Position numbers and translations under genes: made by a program. The notes under the pieces are model-generated. The model was not told the DNA's origin. It worked only from the letters and a program-made list of their open reading frames with translations, and searched no databases. 64,000 nt of DNA from Dipteronia dyeriana. Its lineage: Eukaryota; Streptophyta; Magnoliopsida; Sapindales; Sapindaceae. Positions 54,474-64,000 of the stretch are shown one piece after another (the stretch's first letter is position 1; every line of letters starts with the position of its first letter). The stretch covers positions 7,737,596 through 7,801,595 of the forward strand of contig CM065298.1 in NCBI GenBank assembly GCA_032871835.1, in the 5' to 3' direction.

Positions 54474-55224
54474 TATTAATAGTGAAATTTGACCAAGGGT
54501 CAAAGAGAAATTTTCCACCCATAATCAAAAATCATGAAGCCCAGAAAGACCGTAAAACCACCGTGCAAGAGCATGGAAGGCCGGCCCGTCCTCAAAACTA
54601 CCAGAAAACAAGCCAGGTGTGACCTCGACGAGCCTCCATGCGAGCACTGGAACCCGGGCTTCTCTAGGCCATCTATTGGGGAACCTCGGCTCTTAGGTCG
54701 AGCTCCACAACCATCCCGTGAATGCCAGGGGAAGTATCCAAGCTCAAGAGACATTCAAAAAAAGCCTGCCAACCTCACCAGAAGCCCGCTGTCATTGCTG
54801 AACATAAAGGAAGAATCACGTCTAAATCTACACTACCCCAGCTACCTTCTAGGAAGGTCTACAAGAGCACCTCAAGCCCCCAAGGGTCTGAGAAAATCCA
54901 TCTTAAGCTTCTAAGAACAGAGCCAGAGTAGGGATCTACCTCGCTCTACGAGGCAACAGGCAGCTGGCAGGGTGACCTCCATGAAGGTTCATAGCACGAG
55001 TGCACACAGGATCGTCTCAACGTAATATTTATATGCATGTCAAGAATTTCATTCAAAAAAAGGAAACAGACTTATCTCAGTCAACAACATCCTCAAATCC
55101 TGTAGCAATTCAAATTCAAATAACAAATCCCGCCTGATAAGGAGCGAATAGATTCATGGGATCACGGTAAAGTATTTGATAATTAAAAACCTACTTGGAC
55201 GATATAAATAGGTGAAGTCAAGCA
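54474..55224 (+). repeat. Tat LTR C2, truncated after its TATA box
   Basis: Starts TATTAATAGTGAAATTTGA and follows LTR C1 to GGTGAAGTCAAGCA. At 55225 it changes to Athila sequence. It would be both the 3' LTR of copy C and the 5' LTR of copy D. Confidence 0.9.
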
Positions 55225-55583
55225 CGTTATTCATCTCTTCTTCCGGTAAGCACCTTCTTATCATTCTATCTGCGCAAGTCCGGAACAACAAGGGCTCATC
55301 CCACAATACCACTTAACTTCATGTAAAAACCTCTTCCTCTGGTTATAGTTCATGTCAATGGGCATAAACCATGGAACCATAAGATAGTTCACATTCTTGT
55401 CAACGTTATTCATCTCTTCTTCCGATAAGCACCTTCTTCTCATTCCATCCGCGTAAGTCCGGAACAACAAGGGCTCATCCCACAAATACAATTTAACTTC
55501 ATGCAAAAACCTCTTCCTCTGGTTATAGTTCATATCATTGGCTAGATAGTTCACATAAACGGCAAACCATGGAACCATAAGAT
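55225..55583 (-). repeat. 179-bp tandem duplication at the Athila breakpoint
   Basis: CGTTATTCATCTCTTCTTCC starts at 55225 and again at 55404. The two copies share [13 protein letters not shown] and MVPWF coding text. The left copy has its own small deletions and begins exactly at the junction with the Tat LTR. Confidence 0.88.
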
Positions 55584-56144
55584 CTTTCAAAACGAAGAGT
55601 TGCTCATCTGGAAACTTCTCATTGATTAGAATCCCTACCTTTTCCTTTTCATCCCTTTCTAACCTGGATAGGTGATCTGCTACAAGGTTCTCTGTTCCTT
55701 TCTTGTCCTTGATTTCCAAGTCAAACTCTTGTAGGAGCAAAGCCAATCTTATCAATCGAGGCTTCGCGTCTTTCTTGTTTAACAAATACTTGATGGCTGT
55801 ATGATCTGTGTACACGATGACCTTTGAACCTACCAAGTACGATCTAAATTTGTCGAATGCAAACACTATAGCCAAAAGCTCATTTTCTTTTGTTGTATAA
55901 TTGACTTGGGCGTCATTCAAGGTTTGGCTTGCATAGTAAATCACATGAAGCCTCTTCTCTTTCGTTGGCCCAAAACTGCTATCACTGCAAAATCACTGGC
56001 ATCACACATCAATTCGAACGGTAAACTCCAATCTGGGGCAGAAATGATTAGAGCCGATGTAAGCTCCTTCTTAAAAAGGCCAAAAGTTGTATGACACCCT
56101 GCATCAAATACGAAAGGTGAATCTTTCATCAACAAAGTACACAA
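55261..56144 (-). pseudogene. pol: Athila RNase H and start of integrase
   Basis: RNase [18 protein letters not shown] near 56010-56080, [40 protein letters not shown] and [12 protein letters not shown]. All four catalytic positions can be seen. After it comes the integrase N-terminus ([33 protein letters not shown]), duplicated by the 179-bp repeat and then cut off. The zinc site and catalytic core of integrase are missing. A frameshift lies near 55945. Confidence 0.9.
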
Positions 56145-57117
56145 GGGGCTTCGAAATTTTTGAGAAGTCTTTCATGAAGTGCTTGTAAAACCCGGCATGC
56201 CCTAGGAAACTCCTAATGCCTTTAACTGACACAGGAGGTGGTAACTTCTCTATCACTTCAATCTTCGCTTTATCCACTTCTATTCCTTGGCTTGAAATTC
56301 GATGACCAAGCACTATCCCTTCTTTCACCATAAATAGACACTTCTCCCAATTGAGAACAAGATTCGTTTCCTCACATCTCTCTAACACAAATGTCAAGTT
56401 CTTTAAACAGTTGTCAAAATATGTCCCGAAAACCGAGAAGTCATCCATAAAAACTTCTATAAACTTCTCAACCATGTCAGAGAATATTATCGTCATACAC
56501 CTCTGAAACGTAGCCGGAGCATTACATAACCCAAACGACATTCTTCTATAGGCAAATGTCCCATAAGGACATATGAATGTGGTCTTTTCCTAGTCTTCGG
56601 GGGGGGTGGGGGGGATTTGGTTATATCTTGAATAACCATCAAGGAAACAGTAGTATTCGTGTCCCGCCAATCTTTCAAGCGTCTGATCAATAAAAGGCAA
56701 CGGGAAATGATCTTTCCTTGTAGCACTATTCAGTTTCCGGTGGTCTATACATACTCTTCATCCTGAAATCTTTCGGATGGGAATCAATTCATTGTTGGCA
56801 TTTTGTACTATGGTGATCCCACCTTTCTTTGGCACTACCTGAACCTGGCTCACCCACGAACTATCCAAAATTGGATATATAATTCCTGCATCTAGAAGTT
56901 TTAAGATCTCTGCCTTTACCACATCCTTCATGTTTAGGTTCAATCTCCTTTGGTGCTCCACTGATGGCTTGAACTGCTCTTCCATCAAGATCTTATGCAT
57001 ACACAAGGATGGGCTAATTCCCTTAATGTCTGAAATAGACCACCTTATAGCTTTCTTATGATCTCTAAGAACTCTTAACAACTTTCCCTCTTCCACCTTA
57101 TTCAACAGAGATGACAA
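56145..57117 (-). pseudogene. pol: Athila reverse transcriptase
   Basis: N-terminal part at 56758-57117 (LLDAGIIYPILDSSWVSQVQ, VVPKKGGITIV, NELIPIR), then damaged motifs (RKLNSATRKDHFPLPFIDQT, LDGYSRYNQI) and the open stretch 56104-56541 with MSFGLCNAPATFQRCM and the catalytic VFMDDFSVFG. A run of G (about 56598-56614) interrupts the segment before MSFGLC and shifts the frame. Both aspartates of the catalytic box are intact. Confidence 0.9.
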
Positions 57118-58642
57118 AATAACCGGTAAACTTGTTGGTTATTCTAGAAAGGCATACCTTAAGTGAGAAGGTAATTTTTTTAGCTCAAGTATTGGAGGTC
57201 TTTCTATAGAAGGAGGAATTCTTTGCTTGCCTTGGCCAAGGTCTTCGAATCTCCATCTATTCTTGGTTCGCCACACCGGTATTACATCCAAACTCATCGC
57301 ACACTCCGCTACTTTCCAACATTATCTTCAGTTGTTGCGCTTTTACTGATGCAAGCTAGCAAAGGTGCATCCATTTCCTTCATTCTTAGAAGTTCATCCA
57401 TACTTGTATCCATACTTTCCACTCTCAAACAATCATCAACTGGATCCGGCTTCTTCACAATTTTAACCATGTCAAATACGACTTTTTCCTCACCAACTCT
57501 TAAAGTCATCTTGTCATCCCTTAGGTCTATCATAGCTCTGGCAGTCTCCAATAATGGTCTTCCTAAGAGTAGAGGTAAATCTACATCTTCCTCCATGTCT
57601 AAAATCACGAAGTCAATTGGGAAGTATAACTTGTCTACCTTGACCAAAACATCTTCCATCACTCCTCTCGGATACTTGATTGATCGATCCGCTAATTGCA
57701 AAGTGACATTGGTAGGCGTCACTTCTTCGACTCCCAACTTTTGAAAAATTGAGAACGACATTAGATTAATGCTAGCTCCCAAATCAATTAACGCCTTACT
57801 GAATTTCGACGTACCAATGGTACAAAGGATGGTGAATTTCCCAGGATCCTTCAATTTGGGTGGAAGCTTGTTCTGTAATATAGCAATACATTCTTCCGTC
57901 AAAGTTACCGTTTCGAACTCTTCTAGCTTCCTCTTGTTAGATAGAAGCTCCTTCAAGAACTTTGCATACGTCGGCATATGTGCTAGAGCTTCGGCAAACG
58001 GGATGTTGATGTGCAATTTCTTGAACATTTCTAAGAACTTTGCAAAGCTCTGAGCATCCTTATGCTTTCTCAACCTTTACGGATATGGAATAGGTGGAAA
58101 GTATGTTTTTACTTATGGAGGTGATGGTGGTTCACTTTCTTGATCCTTTTCCAAGATCACTTCCTTATTTCTGAACTCTTCATTCTCATCAACCTCAACT
58201 CCCTCTCTATCCTTCATCACAACCTCCTATCTTACCCCAAAGTCCTTCGGTAACTCCATATTCTTTCCACTCCTTAGAGTGATTGCTTGACATTGATCTT
58301 TCGGATTCGTGATCGTATCGCTGGGAAAGGTCCTTTGCATTCTCATTTGGGCTCCCCTGGCTAACTGACCGACTTGCATCTCTAAATTTTTAATAAGGCT
58401 TGGTTGTACTGTGATATCTAGTCTATCTTAGCATCTAGCTTCTTAAGTGTGGCATCTTGGGTGTCCATGCGGCAGTCTTTCTTCACCAAGTACTTAGAAA
58501 GAAGATCTTCAATTGCTGGCTTCCTTTCCGCATTAAAAGCTCGATTTTGGTTCTGATAACTAGGATTCTAGCGGTTGTAACCCTGAGGTTGCTGTTGGTT
58601 GTCAAAGCCTGGAGGTTGTCTCTGGATCAAATTCTGTTATGG
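57118..58642 (-). pseudogene. pol: Athila protease region and linkers
   Basis: A frame of 254 codons (57309-58073) holds LPPKLKDPGKFTILCTIG and the protease site ALIDLGASINLMSFSIFQKL, with Asp-Leu-Gly in place of Asp-Thr-Gly, as is usual in Athila. It goes on with RGVMEDVLVKVDKLYFPIDF and PLLLGRPLLETARAMID. 58074-58642 is the low-complexity end of gag (Gln-rich, Asn-rich) with stops. Confidence 0.88.
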
Positions 58643-59728
58643 TTATGGTTGTTGTTGTTGGTTATCCTTCCAAGAGAAGTTTGGATGGTTCCTCCATCCT
58701 GGGTTATACGTGTTTAAATAGGGATTGTTCTGAGGATTCTGAGTTGCTTGTTGGTTGCTGAAGTTTCTGTTATATCCAACGAAAGCAACTTGAACTGACG
58801 ACTCTGAAGCAAATGGGTTCCCATCCTGACATTCGAAACTCATATGTGGTCCTGAACATAGCTCACAACAAGCAGCTGTAACATGACTACTCCCCGCATT
58901 CATCTTATTCATTTGCTTAGTAAGTGATTCAAGCTGAGCCTTCACACTTGTCAATTCGTCAACCTCAAGGACGCTGGAACCCTTTTTCAGCACCTGTCTT
59001 TCTTCTCCCCAATGGCTATTATTACTGGCCATTCCTTCTATGAAGTCATAGGCCACATCTGTTGTCTTGGTCAGGAGCGACCCTCTTGAAGCTATATCCA
59101 CAAAAATCCCAGTTGCTTCTGAGATTCCATTGTAAAAGGATTCCAAAATATGCCATTTTTCCAATCCATTATGTGGACACTTCCTAATCAGCTCCTTGAA
59201 TCTCTCCCATGATTCATAGAGATTCTCCTTATCAAATGCCGAAAAGGAAGTTAGGTCACTCCAAAGGCGGACAGCTTTTCCTGGAGGGAAATACTTGTTT
59301 AGAAACTGCTGAGCCAACTGCTCGAAGAATTCAATGGAATCTGGTGGCAGTGATTGCAACCATGCTTTTGATCGGTCCTTCAGAGAGAATGGAAACAACT
59401 TCAGCTTGATGAATTTTTCTGTTACTCCATTTTAGATGAAGGTCTCACATATCTCGTTGAAGTTCTGGAGATGCTAGTTTGGGTCTTCATGTGGATGGCC
59501 ATAGAACTGAATCGTGTTCGAGATCATTTGAATCAAAGCTGAATTGATCTCAAAGTTATTAGCTGCAGTTGTTGGTCTTCTAATGGACGAAACATTCTGG
59601 TCCACCATTGGACTGATAATCTGATGGAGACTCATTTGGTCAACTCCCTTGATATTTACTGGTCCTTGGACCAGTTCTAGTTGATCCGCAACTATGGGAG
59701 GATTTTGAACATCACCAGGATCTGTCAT
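58643..59728 (-). pseudogene. gag: Athila gag
   Basis: ATG at 59728 (MTDPGDVQNPPIVADQLELV). After two stops around 59473-59435 the domain is open for 251 codons: FPFSLKDRSKAWLQSLPPDS, FLNKYFPPGKAVRLWSDLTS, ESWERFKELIRKCPHNGLEK, FVDIASRGSLLTKT. A zinc-like CCELCSGPHMSFEC and the diagnostic NPYLNTYNPGWRNHPNFSW close it. Confidence 0.92.
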
Positions 59729-59931
59729 TGCTCTATTTCTTCATCGATTTCGGCGATTTCTCCTTGTCGTTCCTTCAATATCTGGATCAAATTGCAGATC
59801 TTACGGACAGTTACTCCTTGTATGTTGGTGCATACAAGAGCAACTTGCCTGAAATGATACAATAAGAAATTTAAAAGTAAAACGTTCAAATTAGTTATAA
59901 CCAAATACTTCCAATATCAAATACAACTTAA

Positions 59932-59949
59932 TCCCCGGCAGCGGCGCCA
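59932..59949 (-). other. Primer binding site of the Athila element
   Basis: TGGCGCCGCTGCCGGGGA on the minus strand, 5 bp inside the LTR end. This is the usual Athila PBS, close to the complement of a tRNA-Asp 3' end. The leader between PBS and gag (59729-59931) shows no gene. Confidence 0.85.
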
Positions 59950-59954
59950 AAAAT

Positions 59955-61580
59955 TGATCGTGTCAAACTAGACTTGTTGACTCTTGCAATAGCATGAGGC
60001 CGTAACGATAGTTTAGTGACAATGTAGGGATCGTTCCCACAGGGAAAAAGGTTCTGATTACTGGAACTTAAAGGCTTGTCAACTATTTGAACAATCTAAA
60101 AACATAAGTTGTCAAGAATTGAAATAAAGTAAATTAACTCAAACACAAACTAAATTATCTAACTTAACACTTGTAGAAATGTATGGAAAACATGTTAGAA
60201 ATCGAATCCGCTTTAACACTCATAAGAACACATTTCGACTTCTTTGACTCCTAATTCGTGCGTGTACATGCTATAGATTCGTATTCCCTAAACAAATCTC
60301 TAACCTCTCTCGATGTATTAGAGATCGTATCTATACATATCCAGAATCTTTCTCAAGCAATCCGAACAATATGTACAGACCCATTAAGCACTTAGAATAC
60401 AATTCGAACCCTATGCGCTAGCCTAGTGGTTCTAGCACTTTCTAGTCAAGCATAGTGAACATTTATCTAAGCAATGTCAAATACATCTCCTCTCGGTACT
60501 TAGCATCCAACCATGGATCGATTACAAAATGATCAATTAAGTAAAAGCCTTAAGCATTCAAGACATCTATATAGCTCCACAAGCACAAAACTAGATAAAC
60601 CAAAGAGTCTTTCATATATGAATCAAGGGTTAAGCATCATCTTTTTCTAACATAAGAATAATTAGTTCATTGTTTTAAAAAATAACCATAGATGAGCTAA
60701 CATCAATACACATCATGAATTAATATAAAGAAACAAGGGAATAGAAGATTTGAAGAGATAAAACTAAATTGTAGCTTCAATCTCTTATAGCCTGAGCTTT
60801 CCTAGCTTCCTTGGATCAACCAAACCTTGCCCTAGCTTATCAAACCATGAAGAACTCGGTCTAGAAATTAAGACAGAACCCCAAAATCGTCCAAGTGGAG
60901 AGCTGGTCTGGTGAGTTTGTTAATTCTCAGATCCCCTTTCTCTCACCTCTCTCTCTTCACTTTATAGGCAACAAAAAGCCCCCCCACTTGTGTAGGAGGG
61001 TCCCATAGACACCCTTTCATCCTCTAGGAACATCCCCCCTCAATGTTTAATCAGAGATAAGAGAGAGGGTCCCACAATAAAGCTACTCCTCTGTTCGCGA
61101 AACAGAGGTTTCACAATCTGCCTTGATGTACGGTACAAAGTGCGGTTCACTTAGACGCCGCGTACCGCACATCAGTTTAATTTTGGTTGCTGGAAGTTTG
61201 CACGGTACGTGATGCGGTTCACGATTTCTTTTGGCATGGTTCGCGTACCACACTTGAAGCCATATATAATTTCCTCTGCCATCTTGCGCGGTACGTGATG
61301 CGGTTCGCTTTGACGCCACATACCGTACCTAATCCTTTACCATCTTGTAAGGTACGAAGTGCGGTTCACTTCGACGCCGTGTATCGTACATCCTTCTAGT
61401 GAAACTTGTGTCTTGCTACGCGGTACGAAGTGCAGTACGCACTTCCTTCTGGTGCGGTACGCAAACCGTACTTGTCATTCTAGGCTTAGCTTAAAACCTT
61501 CATTTCACTCTGAAAGCTCTCGGTTTCGCACAAGGATAACTCCTGGCTATAGAGGACTTGTTTAAGCACTTAGGACATCA
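59955..61580 (-). repeat. 5' LTR of the Athila element
   Basis: The inner end is clear (TGATCGTGTC on the plus strand at 59955, next to the PBS). The outer end is placed near 61577-61580 (GGACA or CATCA) because Tat D homology starts at about 61596; with no second LTR it is an estimate. The U3 end carries a repeat array at 61090-61475. Confidence 0.75.
61090..61475 (-). repeat. Hairpin-rich repeats in the Athila LTR
   Basis: Five related units with GGTACG(T/A)-TGCGGTTCAC and GACGCCG-GTACCGCAC, starting near 61131, 61203, 61289, 61350 and 61420 (steps 72, 86, 61, 70). Within units GTGCGGT and ACCGCAC form inverted arms. Next to the array CCTCTGTT-CGCGA-AACAGAGG (61088-61108) forms an 8-bp stem. 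The block is GC-rich against an AT-rich LTR. Confidence 0.75.
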
Positions 61581-61595
61581 AAAGATGAAGTTTAA

Positions 61596-62910
61596 GCTTC
61601 AGAAAGAGGTCCTATTGATGAAGAAGAGGAAGTACAAGGAGAACAAGAAAGACCCTCTAAGTGAAATGAACGCCCCCTTCACCAGAATGGCCCGGGAGGA
61701 AGAGCTCCAGCCTAAGTTCAAAATGCCAGCTGACAGGTTCTCCCAGACTTAAGATCCTCCGAGCCAATAAGAGAGCTTCGTTCAATAGATGGAGGTCTAG
61801 AACACAACCAGGGCCGCTATGTGTCGAATGTTCCCCACTACACTCACGAATTATGCTAAAAAATGGTTTAGAAAGTTACATGTTGGAAGCGTGGATTCCT
61901 TCACCAAGTTATCAACCGATTTCTGCTCACAATTCTAGGGAATTAATCCCCGACTGAAGGACCCGATTCATCTACAATGCGTGATCCGGGAGAGAGAGGA
62001 AACGCTCAGGGCTTATGTCGAATGTTTCCATATGGGAGTCATCTAGATAGGGGTTTGCACCGAGAGAGAAACCCTCGCCAACTTCAGAAGAAACTTATGG
62101 GTGGGAAAACTGTTTCGGTCTTTTGCCAAGAGACCTCTGGAAACCTACCAGGAAGCCTATGATCGGGCTCTAGAATAGATTGAGGTCGACGAACAGCTCA
62201 AGGTCAAGATTTAGCATGACGATATGAGAGCCATAAAGCGACAAAAGAAGGAAGCTCCCAGACCCGAGCAAGCTCAAAAAAGCCAGAACAAACCCCTTAA
62301 TAAATCAACATACGGTTTCCCTCTTCCTCAGCCCAGATCGGAAAGGTATCTGGATAAACGGGCTCCTCATCAAGCTTTACCACCTCCTAAGATAGTGGCC
62401 CCTGTAGCTCGCGATGAAAGGGGGTATGACCATTATACTCCCTTAAATGCATCCCGAGAAACAGTTGACCTCACCATCCGGAACAAGGGTTTGTTACAAA
62501 AGCCAGCTCCCACGAAAGTCCCGGTCGATAAGAGAAATCGTTATAAATATTGTGACTTTCATGAGAACGTAGGGCACAACACTTCAGAATGCTACAACCT
62601 GCGGAACCAGATTAAGGCTTTGATAAATGGAGGATGCTTGATAGAGTTTTTACAACAGGTCAGGGAGAACATTCACACTGGAAGAGAGGTGCAAGCCGAG
62701 ATCCGAGAACACTCTGAGAAAAGGAAGGGAGAGCAGGCGGACCTGATGCAACAGATTCAGATAATACATACTATCAACGAGGGTCCCACTCTGGCCGGCA
62801 CCTCCAACAATTCCAGATTAAACCATGCGAGGAAGGTCCCTCGTACGGACGAGGGGCGGGATATCTTCAAGGTCGACCAGAGACCGACCAACCTCTCCCA
62901 ATGGTCATAG
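61596..62910 (+). pseudogene. gag: Tat D gag (N-terminus missing)
   Basis: FKMPADRFSQT and a stop, then SFVQ and the shared TAG at 61786-61788. The core follows with MCRMFPTTLTNYAKKWFRKL and stops near 61798, 61936, 62044, 62176 and 62212. From 62224 a 228-codon stretch is open: RQKKEAPRPEQAQKSQNKPL, YDHYTPLNASRETVDLTIRN, and the knuckle CDFHENVGHNTSEC at about 62551-62592. Unlike A, B and C, the codon at 62239-62241 is CGA, not TGA. It ends near VDQRPTNLSQWS. Confidence 0.88.
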
Positions 62911-63690
62911 ATCATCTTCACCGAAGCAGATGTTTATAACACCTGTAGCCACATGATGACCCCATGGTCATCACAGTACAAATTGCCAACTTCATGGTGC
63001 ACCGCGTGCTTGTCGACACAGGTAGCATCATCGACGTTCTGTTCAAGGACACTTTGGAAAAACTAAACTTGAAGCAATGGTGCTACAACAATTGTTCTAC
63101 TCCATTATATGGGTTCACTGGGGACTCCATCACACCTTTAGGATCAAAAATCCTTTCAGTGATCAACGAAGCTGCACCTATCCAGCAAAACATCATGACA
63201 GACTTCATGGTGGTGGATACCCCGTCGGCCTACAATGCAATATTAGATAGGCCATTTCTGTCATCCTTGAAAGGGGTCTTCTCTATTTACCATAATGTCC
63301 TGAAGTTCCCGGTAGGAGACAAGGTGGGGAAAGTTTGGGGTGATCAGCAATCAGCTAGGAAATGCTACACAGTGTCAGCCAACCCAGCAGCTCTAGCTTA
63401 ACAACTCGCCCAGGTGACGACGATCCAAGGTAGGATAACTTCAGCACTAAACCTGAAAGATACGGGTTCCACCGATTGACCCAAAGAAGGCCTTGTGGTG
63501 CCCAACATGGAAGAACAGAGAAGAGAATGGGCCAGCGGCCATCCGGTCGATAAGTTAGAAGAGATTCATATCTGAATAAGTGATCTCTCGAAGGTCTTCA
63601 AGATCGGAGCTACCCTTGAGCCAGGAATGAAATAGGGCTTGATTAGGCTCCTCACAGAGTTCCACGACATTTTAGCCTAGAGTCATACGG
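62911..63690 (+). pseudogene. pol: Tat D protease region
   Basis: HRVLVDTGSIIDVLFKDTLE near 63001-63060 has an intact Asp-Thr-Gly (the last Ser of the usual SS is Ile). YGFTGDSITPLGSKILSVIN and VVDTPSAYNAILDRPFLSSL follow. A frameshift near 62940 (in NTVQPHDDP) separates it from gag, and stops lie at about 63399, 63477 and 63573. Confidence 0.87.
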
Positions 63691-64000
63691 AGATACCGGG
63701 GATCTCGATGACTTTAGCTGCACATCGATTGGCGGTGGATACGACCTTCAAGCCCGTAAAACAAAAAAGGTGCCACTTTAACACCGAAAGAAATATGGCG
63801 GTTCAAGAAGAGATCGATAAACAAACCCAGGCAGGCTTCATTCGAGAAGCCTGCTACCCCGAATGGTTCGCCAACATGGTAATGGTAACAAAGGCAAATA
63901 GGAAGTGGCGCATGTGCGTGGACTACACCGAACTCAACCGGGCATGCCCTAAGGACAGTTTCCCTCTGCCAAAAATTGATCAGCTGGTCGATTCCACCTC
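63691..64000 (+). pseudogene. pol: Tat D reverse transcriptase, N-terminal part, cut by window end
   Basis: LAVDTTFKPVKQKRCHF, MAVQEEIDKQTQAGFIREAC, WRMCVDYTELNRACPKDSFP and LPKIDQLVDSTS; the window ends before the catalytic box. TDLN reads TELN here. A stop is present at NKWR (AAT AGG region near 63900) in the sense that frames shift slightly; the motifs are otherwise clear. Confidence 0.85.

Larger units (their letters stand above)
55225..61580 (-). mobile_element. Athila-type Ty3/gypsy element, 3' half missing
   Basis: Minus strand: one LTR (about 61580-59955), PBS with the Athila-type sequence, gag (59728-58643), protease, RT, RNase H and only the very start of integrase before a junction with a Tat LTR at 55225. 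The rest of integrase, any env-like ORF and the 3' LTR are absent. It separates LTR C2 from the gag of Tat D. The right border is uncertain by about 20 bp. Confidence 0.88.
61581..64000 (+). mobile_element. Tat-clade element, copy D (5' part lost, 3' part off window)
   Basis: Same family and orientation as copy C. Homology begins at GCTTCAGAAAGAGG (61596) in the charged helix of gag; the leader and about 220 gag codons are missing. It leaves the window within RT. Gag and the start of protease are better preserved than in A or B. Confidence 0.9.

Noticed and set aside
56598..56614. Run of G that could be a quadruplex
   Set aside because: It lies in a decayed Athila RT where homopolymer growth or sequencing error explains it; similar runs of C and G occur at 50762 and 44921.

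Overview
The window is plant nuclear DNA made almost entirely of LTR retrotransposons, most of them broken and nested in one another. I infer a repeat-rich angiosperm genome, probably heterochromatic or intergenic. The evidence is the set of lineages present: Ty3/gypsy Tat clade with a second, archaeal-type RNase H; a Tekay-like chromovirus; Athila; a Ty1/copia Sirevirus; and a plant LINE. I see no host gene, tRNA, rRNA or CRISPR array. Species cannot be told from the sequence.

Layout. 1-15315: Tat copy A on the minus strand, cut by the window start. Its gag is split by a Tekay-like element (6173-14296, minus) with both LTRs. 15316-17623: 2.3 kb of AT-rich DNA that is not LTR-derived, with a possible tRNA-derived SINE. 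17624-30033: Tat copy B, plus strand, with both LTRs. 30093-34285: two related solo or partial LTRs in inverted orientation. 34286-35220: LINE fragment (minus). 35221-36069: Tekay-like LTR fragment. 36070-42532: Sirevirus with gag only and no pol. 42533-64000: a run of Tat LTRs and interiors in one direction (LTR, scrambled scar, LTR, copy C, LTR, Athila fragment, copy D), cut by the window end.

The four Tat copies (A-D) are one family: gag with a CxxH-GH-C knuckle, protease, RT, RNase H, archaeal-type RNase H and integrase, then a long 3' region. That region holds a roughly 99-bp tandem array and, in B and C, a gene on the opposite strand. All copies carry stops and frameshifts, many of which look like C-to-T or G-to-A transitions.

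The most interesting signal is the antisense gene in Tat B (28448 down to 25854) and C (54125 down to 51738). In both copies it can be read through two short introns at the same places and with the same lengths, 94 and 70 nt. It encodes a conserved globular part followed by a coiled coil and an acidic tail. Antisense extra ORFs are known in Tat-clade elements; the spliced structure is what I would check first. Other points worth a look: an in-frame UAG at the same gag codon in all four Tat copies; regularly spaced G-box repeats in the Tekay LTR; multiple polypurine tracts in the gag-only Sirevirus; a hairpin-rich repeat array in the Athila LTR; and two breakpoint scars with local duplications.
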